Shown here one piece after another: positions 56,030 through 64,000 of a stretch of 64,000 nt of DNA. The notes under the pieces were generated by a model that was not told the DNA's origin, did no database searches, and worked only from the letters and a program-made list of their open reading frames with translations. This DNA is from Themeda triandra (taxonomy: Eukaryota; Streptophyta; Magnoliopsida; Poales; Poaceae). Numbering within the stretch: the stretch's first letter is position 1; every line of letters begins with the position of its first letter. Location of the stretch: the NCBI GenBank assembly GCA_018135685.1, contig JAENPR010001190.1, positions 124,001-188,000 of the forward strand, read 5' to 3'. The translations under genes and the position numbers were made by a program.

Positions 56030-57418
56030 ATCCCTGTTGGGGAATGCCGTCATTACATTCATCATGATGTGTCGCCAACACTTATTGTAATGTATTCGGT
56101 TGCTTTGCGCAAAACTTTCGATTCAAGTCGCGCTATACATGTTTGCATATTCCCTTTGGAGTCACATATTTCGTCTTGTAAACCCATTACGGCCTACTAT
56201 TTTGGCTCCATTAGGAATTACTTATGAGTCCCAAACATCGTTGGTAATCTTCGATTTCATTTCAACATCCTTAGCTCATTGCCATTTAGACAAGCGAGTG
56301 CTTTCATGGCTTCTTCAAATGAGGTGGGATTATCCTCCATTTGAATTTCACTACTATAGACTTTACACTTCTCTCATATGGGGCCGTTGTTGCTCATTAT
56401 TGCCAAGAGGCAATTGATTCTATAATCTCCTGTATCACAGGATACTTGTTTACTCATTCATCTTCTTGAAGAGCTAACGATAGGTATCTTCATACCATGC
56501 TCCCCAGATTACTCCATCTTCTACAAAGATAGTGTATCTTCAAACTTTCTTATTTGGGTTTATTTTGTATACCACATATGGCGCTTAAAGCACCGTCTTG
56601 GTATTTCTTAATCTCGTCGCTGTCTTCCTATCGGAACTATAAAAAGGTCCAGCAATTTAGCTATTCCTTTACTTTAGGGGTGTCATTATTATGACCGCCG
56701 CACTCCCTCAATGATCAATTCATCTTTTATAGATCACTCTTGCTCTAGAATTCAAACTGTACAATGGGGAATATCTTTCAATTGTCTTTCCCAATTATCT
56801 TTCTTGATTTTTATTATATTTCTCCCCTCAAAATATGGCATAACCTTTGTTGCCATACTTTCAAAAATCATTCATAACTTTTGGGAATGAGGAGACATTT
56901 ATCACTTTACTTCATTCACATGATTGGGTCACCGAAAACAAAGTTATTTCTTAAATCTTTTGGGAGTATATTTTTCTCATTCCACTTCATGAGCTCAACA
57001 GAGTCCTTCAATACTTCTGCAAGTTACACTTTCGTGTCATTCTTATATTTAGGTTCATCTATAACTTTCTATTCTCCTTAAACCCATTCAGTGCTTAATG
57101 ACTATGACACAATGGAAGTGCACGGTCAACACTAAAAGCACATGAGTCATCACAACTTTCTCCCATCGTGCAAGATGAATACTATGCCAAACTTCTCCCC
57201 TATGTAGGATTGATCAACATATGTACTATGCTAACTTTACCCCACTATGCAGGTACTTTCTCAAACTTTTCCCGTCATGCGGGTACTATCACAAACTTTT
57301 CCAGCCATGGGAGATAATCGATGCCTTTGGAGGGATATAAGTGCCATAATTAGCGCTCAGGGCATATTCAATTATCAAGTTCAGAAATAAATCCGAATAC
57401 TCTGTACCACACACATGA
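56030..57418 (-). other. Decayed Copia interior
   Basis: AT-rich, stops in every frame. By position it should contain integrase and protease remnants, but none was recognised. Repeated phrases ctttcccccatgcgg / acttttcccgtcatgcggg occur at 57160-57320. Confidence 0.4.
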
Positions 57419-58633
57419 TTAATCCGACGTTGGTCAAATTAAACATGCATATGACTTATCATGAAAACTAAAAATTATGTGACATATTACATCTCTTATC
57501 ATAGTGCTTAGAATTGAAAGTCAAATTATCCTCCATAAAAAAATGCATAAAATACATTTGTTAAACTTGACTCTTATTGTTCTATCTTCTTTTCTTGGAT
57601 CAATATCCCTGAAATCTTTTCTTTTCAAGCTATTCTTTGAAGAGAACATTATGCCTTAAACAATTGACATTCTTTCACTTTTCATCTTTTGAGTCACAAG
57701 TACCCAACTCATTTCCTTTCTGCCTTCAAGAATAAAAGCATTGAGATCGTTGTTTGAAAAATATTCAGTAGTAATTATCAATAATGAGCATAAAAATAAC
57801 CCTACGTTGGTCTGATTAAAGACATGCACAATAAACTTTGAATCTTTCTTTTATATTCTAAATCACCGTTAGGAAAAATAGAATAAAATAATATTATTCT
57901 ACATTAATTCCACATCACCGTTGGACGAAATGGAATTAACATATGGAAAATTCAATTATCTTACAAACATACTTCAAAATTAAATTCTCCCGATGGTTTG
58001 AATTTAATTAGAAGATAATCATCAACATTGCAGCGAAAACATGTAAAATACAATTTTCTATTTTATTAGGAGCATTTCTTTTGATCTTTATCTACTCTCT
58101 GGAAAAAAGATCGCGCTAATGCAAAATCTATCAGAGATATAAACCTTAAGCTCATAATACACTTATAATATTCTTATCATCAACGTTGGTCGAGAAAATA
58201 ACAATATTATAATTTAACTTTATCAATAAACCATCTGTTCCTCCAACTAAAATTTTTTCATTGGTTCCAACTTTAATTAGAGGATAAACATTTTATCATT
58301 TACTGAAAAACTATAACTGCTCTTCAAATTAAATTCTCCCATTGGTTCAAATTTAATAAGAGGACAATGAACTTTAACTTTGCAGCGAAAAACGTGACAA
58401 TATTCTCATAATTATTTTTTCAGTTGTTCTTCTTTAGAATTTGGCCCGAAGGCCTACTTTTGTTGGCAAGCCAGCCTGTTTGCGCGTGGCAAGCGACCCA
58501 TCTCCTCCCCGCGCGCGAGCACTCTGGCGGCGGGAGAATGGCTGGATAAAACTTATCATTAACATGATAATATTATAATAACTATAAAATCATTCATTTT
58601 CGAATTAAATTCTCCCGTTGGTTTGAATTTAAT
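57419..58633 (-). repeat. Stem-loop array with a shared CGTTGG-like loop
   Basis: Seven inverted repeats: TTAAT/ATTAA (57419-57442), TATTCTA/TAGAATA (57854-57885), TTAATTCCA/TGGAATTAA (57904-57939), AATTAAATTC/GAATTTAATT (57978-58009), TTATAATATT/AATATTATAA (58163-58212), ATTAAATT/AATTTAAT (58328-58357) and ATTAAATTC/GAATTTAAT (58604-58633). Loops contain cgacgttgg, caccgttagg, caccgttgg, cccgatgg, caacgttgg, cccattgg and cccgttgg. Arms differ but remain paired. Confidence 0.75.
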
Positions 58634-59400
58634 AATGAAACAACAATCTTTAAGTACACATAGGAAACTTTAGCATTCTCATGATCAATTTTCTATAAAC
58701 ATTAAAATACTATATTGTTCTCTGAGCAAAAATGTCGTTAGACAAAATTTGTACAAAGTTTGCATCAAATTCCAATTCAAATTGAGCAAATATGCATCAA
58801 AACTATTTCTAGAAAAAAGAAAAAACCAAAAAAATTGACTGTACTATTCAACTGGCCATTTTGGCCCGAAGCCAGCACAGCCCGCTAGCAACTCACATGC
58901 GCGCGCGCCTGTTTGCGGCCCAACAGGCGGACCAGCCCAGCGCTGCGCGCCTTTTTTGTGTGTGTTTGTGTTTCGCGAAACCAGTCGGCCCACGAGGCAA
59001 AGCGGCTCAGTCCAGCACGGCCTTTCGCGGCGGCTGGTGGTGCCGATCCGGTGCGAGGTCCTAACGTGGGGCTGGGCCGGCATTTCGGCCTGCCTTCATC
59101 ACCCGTCTGGGCTCAAAGAAGCCCGTAGCGGTGGCAGGCGATCAACGCCGTCCAATTCGATCGGACGGCTCTCCGGCGATGTCACTGGATCAAAACGGCG
59201 CCGCGGCCAGTTCGCCCGTAACACTAGCACATTTCTTTCCTTCCCCTCGCTCTCCACACCGGTAGACAGCTCACGGCGACTGGAGGCACGGCAAGCTGGC
59301 AAGGACGGCGCCGCCGCGGAGCTCATCGCCGGCGCGCGCGCTCGCCCGTGGCAGAGCGCGCTGCCGTCGATTCGCCCCACGATGGTGCCCATTTTTTTCT
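58434..59400. other. GC-rich blocks in the Copia leader
   Basis: Blocks at 58434-58545 and 58858-59400 both start tttggcccgaag and share cctgtttgcg and gcgcgcgc, separated by AT-rich hairpin sequence. Open frames here have no recognised domain. They lie between the primer site and any gag remnant. Confidence 0.5.
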
Positions 59401-59670
59401 CGCGCATGGTGGCGCGACCAGACACCGGCGAGCCGGCGCTGTGACCGCGTGCCGGCGGTGAGCCCGCACGATGGCATCACGACGGTGAGGAAGGAGGGCC
59501 AGGTAGGTCGCCTCCATTCCTTTCTTTCTCTGTTAGGGTTAGGGCAAATGGTGTTCCCCTCCCCGATCTATTTTTCTTGGGTTAGGGATTGGAAAAACTT
59601 TTCCGATTTGATATCGGTTGACCTTTTCTTCTTTTGCATTCATTCCCGATCTAGATCCACCACTAAAACA

Positions 59671-59685
59671 GGCGTCTGACACCAT
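59671..59685 (-). other. Copia primer-binding site
   Basis: ATGGTGTCAGACGCC on the - strand, directly after the LTR; compare the initiator-Met site TGGTATCAGAGC. Confidence 0.75.
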
Positions 59686-60200
59686 TGTTAGGATTCTGTG
59701 AGGATCACTAGCAGTAGATCGAGTGGGATTGGGGCAAATGCATCAACTAGAACATGTACATGGAGACAGTGAAGATGGAGATGGAGAGAGTGAGATGGAC
59801 ATACCAGACGGGTGTCATCGCGGTAGTGGAGATGGAGCCGGCCATCGCTAGTTCCTTGACGATGATCTGCGCACGAGCAGCGACGTTTGGTGAAGAGGGT
59901 CGTTGCAGTGACGTATTGGCGGCGGCGTGGACGTCGGGGTGGTGCAGGGGCGACGGTGAAGAATGCCGGTGGCGCTTCCCGTTGCTGGCAGCACCTCCCT
60001 CTGGATCGGATTAGGCTTAGGACGGTGGGGGTGCCGGCTCAGTTGAACCTCGTAGTTAGAGCCAGTGGACCCTACCTCCTCTTATAGGAACTGTGCGACG
60101 GGGGCCCACCAGCCATGTATTGGGCTGGACGCCCCCGATCAGGGCGTGGATCAGGGCCTAGTTAGGCCGTTGGGCCTAACTGGTGGAGATCAATCTAACA
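59686..60200 (-). repeat. Copia 5' LTR
   Basis: 515 bp, same ends as the left LTR. Confidence 0.85.
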
Positions 60201-60668
60201 AAATGCCCACAAAAGGGAAAGTCACAGATTCTGGATCAGAGAGAAGAAAACAGGAAAGGCTTGTGTCAGCTTTCACCCTGAAGGCTGAGTTCCTAATAAC
60301 TAATTCTGTAACTACTACACATAAGCCATTTCTTTTGTTTCAAATATTAGCATGTTTGGCTAGCAGCATGTACTGTAATGGAACAGTACATATGAAACTG
60401 TACTGCTTTGTGAAAACTGACCATCGGTCGGCATCGTGCATGTTGATACTAAGCTTGGTACTCAACATTATGTTCTCTATGTCGTATACATATATAAGAT
60501 GAATACATCATGCATAAAAGCATTTATAGCTAAAGCAGTCTCTCACATATATATTCCATCCCACAGGGTAATATCAAATATACATATAATCAAACCAATT
60601 CCATAAGGACCACACCAATACTATTACTATCAGATCTCCACCTTTGTCATCACAGGCTCAGGTGCTAT
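60201..60668. other. Spacer right of the Copia element
   Basis: No gene supported. Probably the 3' flank of the small gene that follows on the - strand. Confidence 0.4.
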
Positions 60669-60955
60669 CTAGCCAAGAAATCGTTTCTTCATCTCTGTGA
60701 TGTACCTTTCAGACCTCTTGTTGATGTCTTCCACAGAAACCACGCTCCTAGGCCTGCTGGGTTTCTCAATCTTCTTCCATGCTGAGACCTCGTGATGGCC
60801 AGCAGTAGGATACTTCCCGGTTGCCGCAGTCGGGTTATACAGTTTTGGCTTGGATGGAGACGATGGTTGTAGACGAGCTCAATCTTGTCAACTTTCTGAA
60901 TCCTCACCTCACCATCAGTAGGAGGAGCCATGGTGGTCTTGGTGCGTCGAAACAT
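60669..60955 (-). pseudogene. Small DUF761-like gene, frameshifted paralogue
   Basis: ATG at 60955 (MFRRTKTTMAPPTDGEVRIQKVDKIELVYN). A one-frame shift near 60860-60875 then separates it from SAWKKIEKPSRPRSVVSVEDINKRSERYITEMKKRFLG, which ends at TAG 60669-60671. The two halves together align with the gene at 48885-49154: QKVDKIE and VEDINKRSERYI match QKVNKIE and EDDINVKAERFI. A TATA-like box lies 104 bp upstream. Either a recent pseudogene or a sequence error at the break. Confidence 0.6.
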
Positions 60956-61058
60956 TGTCAGCCTGATTTCTGCTGGATGCTAAAGATAGATTAGAGTATG
61001 GAAGCTAGATGTTTGCCCTTGAGAGCTTGCGCGGTGCGGGAGGAAATATGGCGGTCTC

Positions 61059-61066
61059 TATCTATA
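61059..61066 (-). promoter_or_regulatory. TATA-like box of the 60669-60955 gene
   Basis: TATAGATA on the - strand in cctatagatagag, at a distance like that of the paralogue's TATA box. Confidence 0.45.
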
Positions 61067-62718
61067 GGAGGTTTGTGGAGCTCTTTTCTGGTGGAAATTC
61101 CATAGTTTGGCACCAGTGGAGCCCTGTAGTAAACATAAAAAATAATAAAAAAGTCAACATCCTTAACACACTTACACACACCTCAATTTTCGCTGGCACA
61201 GTAGATTGGAGACAATTTTTCATAGTCGCTGTTTGACGACCGTTTTACATGGCGCAGAGAATCACGTTCCTAATTTTCGCCGAAGAGATGTACATCTACA
61301 AGAAAGTACATATATTTGCTATATATGTGTAATCCCTAACACAGAAAAAGAGAACATGTTCATTTCACTGTTATACTATTACAAGCAGTGCCTATTTTTT
61401 TTCTCTGCTTGTTCTGCTCCTCAACAGAACCACCAACACACAGATTATCCAGTGGAACCAGTGGAAATGGAGCTACCTCACCAAAGAATGAAAGTAAAAA
61501 ATACTCAGTTAACCAACGGCACCAAAATTAAGCTGGGTTTGTTGGTGGAATCTGATTAGTGGGGAATATCTCTGCTAGCAAATGAGTTTGTCGTGGTGGA
61601 ATCTGATTAGATAAAAAATGGGCACGCGGTAAGTAAGGAAGAGTGATGACACATCCAAATCATGCTTAAAAGCAAATAAAGTGTGCATCGTAATCACTCA
61701 GACATATATATCTTATCACAGTTAGGTGTCTGGTAATTTGACACAACAAGCAAACCAAATTAATGACCTTTTTCTTTAAATAAATATTTAAACAAAAGCA
61801 GTAGAAAAAGGATCTAATACTAACCACCACTTAATTACATGCAGCTCACATGAGAGCATATATACTAGTAGGTTCCAGAAAGTACTGAGAAGGTACAACT
61901 AATATAATGGAATATCACGACCTTTGACCCTCCTCCAAGGTTTACTCCTTCCATCCTGCAATACAAGGGATGCAAGAAAATCTATGATGAAATAAGGAGA
62001 ATATCAAAAGACTAATATACCCTTGGTTAATGCATTGTCCTCTACGTTCTTTAATAACAAAATAATTAATTGATTAAAGGATAATAAGAAAATAAGAAGG
62101 TGAAGCATATCACTAGAGTTTTAGTATGACTTGCAATGAGAGAAAAAATAAATAAATGATATATAACTAGAAATGGATGTACTTCTGTGAATGGATCAGT
62201 TTTATTTTGGTCCCGAAAATGGCTAAAATCATGCAGAAACCTTGACACCTAGTCCTAATTCCAGTCAATACTTTTTTGTCCTACAAAAAGACTTTGAGCA
62301 ATATTTTTAAATATTGAGGTCAATAATTATTAAATGAGATTTTCATTCTAAAAGCATAACGTGCCGTGCAAGCTAGCTTAAGAGTTTCATAGTCTGCAAG
62401 CAAAAAATTAATGGGATACTCATTCCCCCCTGAAAATCGAAAAGAGTAGGTCGAATCTGTGATGTTCTGGTGTGATTTCCTCGCCCACAAAAGTTGTTTG
62501 AAACGTTGGGCCCCTAATTGTTTTCATGGAAACACAGAAGACGCCCATGCAAATGCAAGTGGGAAATTATTGAAAAAAAGGATAATTATTCCTGTCGGGA
62601 GGTATATATTGATAATTGAAATTAATTAACACATGTGCTAATTAGTTATGCATGGAAGCATCCTGTGGACATATGTGCTAAGTTCTTATTCGGCCCATAC
62701 CATTATATACTAGTAAGT

Positions 62719-62852
62719 TGCGCGCGCCATTGCGCGCGCAGGCAGGCAAAAAAAAAAAAAAAAACTGTTCATATATACGGTTACTGTTCATACGTACGGT
62801 CAATGTTCATACATACGTTCACTGTTCATGCATACGGACACTGTTCATACGG
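62719..62852 (+). repeat. GC palindrome, A-run and 19-bp tandem repeat
   Basis: TGCGCGCGC/GCGCGCGCA arms (62719-62740), an A-run of about 17 (62748-62764), then five units starting [a]ctgttcat at 62764, 62783, 62802, 62821 and 62840 with a tacgtacgg-type filler. Confidence 0.8.
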
Positions 62853-63383
62853 CCGACGTGGCCCGGCCGGCTGCTCGCCGAGGCTCGCCGCCTTAATAGA
62901 AAGAAATATGCTCAGTTGTTTGGTCAGAATAAAGCAGGTCCTTGCTTCAGCAAAGCTTGGCAGACTAATGTAAGTAAGATACGAATTTTGGACCGGAAAA
63001 ACCTAACTATATATCTTTTGTATATCCAGTACCATCCAAATGAGAAAATCGACACAGAATAGTATCCTTGCTTAGTCATGGATATGATGGAGTATGGCTT
63101 ACATTGAGGGCAATACAACTACACCCGGCTTTTGTAGAGGCGGCTGGCTTACCTCTATTCTGTCACTACAAATCAGTGAGAAAGCACACACTGACCGTTA
63201 TTGGGACTTTTGCTAACGGAATATGCTGTCACGAAAAAACTTTGCTGGGGTGGTGCTGTCACACACACAGTAGTCATCAGGTCAATTCAGTTATTTCTCG
63301 ATGGCTAGCTGGATATTCAATCTGCTAGCTAGGAGTAAAAGAAACTGCAAAGCTAAACTTTCGGCTGCACGTCGCAGTAGAAG

Positions 63384-63398
63384 CGCATCAGGTGCCTT
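63384..63398. repeat. 15-base repeated word, copy 3
   Basis: GCATCAGGTGCCTTC, as at 52784 and 53897. Confidence 0.8.
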
Positions 63399-64000
63399 CC
63401 GCACAGGACAGGAGACTTGACTCCGTCGATGGGATTATTGCTTTGGGTTGGGTCTCTCCCGCAGGCTCCACACGCATGCCCTGCTTGGGTGTGAACTCGA
63501 TCGTCTTCTCTATTTCTTCTTTTAGGACTCAGGAGTCTTGAGGCTTGACTGAAACTAATTATGTGGACGCAAAAGCTTAACAATAACTCTATATATGAAT
63601 GGAACAAACTAGAGGTTCTGCAACGAGACCAATATTTTGAATGTTTGGGTTCAGAATATGGCTATGCATGATAGACAACTCTAGATCTGAAGACAATATG
63701 AAGTGAAAGGTGCAACTGCAACCTGACTTTTGGCGTAGATAGTATGCATCCCTATTAGCTGTTTGGGAACGTTTGGAAAATGGAAGTAAAAGGATGAAAC
63801 TGAAAAGACAAGATAAAAAAAATACATGATATTAACAATTAATATAGCTCAGTACGCACAAACATGACGTTATAACAGAATTTCTTAGGGTTTTGAGATC
63901 TGGCTTATACGGCTAAAACAGAAGCAAAGAGATGTGTACACTACACAATAACAAATTGTCGACGGGAGATTTTGCGTCACCAAAGATCGTATCATCAGCG

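Larger units (their letters stand above)
54246..60200 (-). mobile_element. Decayed Copia LTR retrotransposon
   Basis: Two LTRs of about 515 bp (54246-54759, 59686-60200) in direct orientation. On the - strand the right LTR is followed by a primer site ATGGTGTCAGACGCC (initiator-Met type with changes), and the left LTR is preceded by the polypurine tract AAGGGGGAGAA. Flanking bases taatg and aaatg are a nearly matching target duplication. A reverse-transcriptase motif lies at 55828-55836. The interior is very AT-rich, with stops in all frames, except for two GC-rich blocks. Confidence 0.85.
61070..64000. other. AT-rich spacer to window end
   Basis: No supported gene. Contains a ggaagcatcctg...taagttcttattcgg block at 62653-62694, a GC palindrome and tandem repeat at 62719-62852, and the third copy of the 15-base word at 63384. 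An open frame at 63353-63607 (-) has a signal-peptide-like start (ELLLSFCVHIISFSQA) and four cysteines, but without a homologue it is not called a gene. Confidence 0.4.

Noticed and set aside
63353..63607. Small secreted Cys-rich peptide candidate; LCGRHL recalls an insulin-type motif
   Set aside because: Plants lack this family; only four cysteines, no promoter seen and an alternative frame looks equally coding-like.
1..64000. CRISPR array, bacterial operon or tRNA gene
   Set aside because: No regularly spaced repeats with unique spacers, no ribosome-binding pattern and no cloverleaf sequence; the content is plant transposons.

Overview
The window looks like transposon-rich nuclear DNA from a grass. 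The case for a grass rests on the kinds of element present: Tat-lineage Ty3/gypsy elements with a second RNase H and an antisense gene, an Athila-like element primed by tRNA-Asp, a TNP2-type CACTA transposon with 'ggactaaa' subterminal repeats, and GC-rich coding pieces beside AT-rich spacers. The species cannot be named from sequence alone. No rRNA operon, tRNA gene, CRISPR array or bacterial gene arrangement was seen. Almost everything up to about 48 kb is mobile DNA, much of it nested. Host-gene-like material is limited to small or broken pieces, mostly on the right.

Layout. 1-8328 is an Athila-like LTR element on the + strand (ATH1); its 5' LTR is cut by the window edge and it has gag and protease remnants but no reverse transcriptase. 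8329-10669 is the 5' LTR and gag start of a second copy on the - strand (ATH2), which ATH1 appears to have entered. 10670-18719 is the 3' part of a + strand Tat-type element (TAT-A): an intron-containing antisense gene and the 3' LTR (17503-18719). 18720-19241 holds a 5S-rRNA-like stretch and an exon-like fragment. 19242-24902 and 37778-37940 are two halves of a gag-only LTR element (GAG-C), split by a 12.9 kb Tat-type element on the - strand (TAT-B, 24908-37772) with matching LTRs and a perfect 5-bp target duplication. 37941-42558 is a truncated CACTA element on the - strand. 42559-47400 carries two direct repeats, CACTA-like end motifs and two tandem remnants that resemble a class IV HD-ZIP gene. 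48.8-64 kb is mostly unassigned spacer with two related small genes (48885-49154, 60669-60955) and a decayed Copia element on the - strand (54246-60200).

How the parts relate. Both Tat elements carry, antisense to gag-pol and between pol and the 3' LTR, a multi-exon gene with its own TATA box about 240 bp upstream of the ATG. Most predicted introns keep the reading frame. Two unrelated elements (ATH1 and the Copia) contain arrays of short stem-loops with a conserved loop and arms that change together. These antisense genes and hairpin arrays are the observations most worth following up. Coordinates of LTR ends, target duplications, primer sites and splice sites were read directly; lineage names and functions come from recognised motifs, with no database search.
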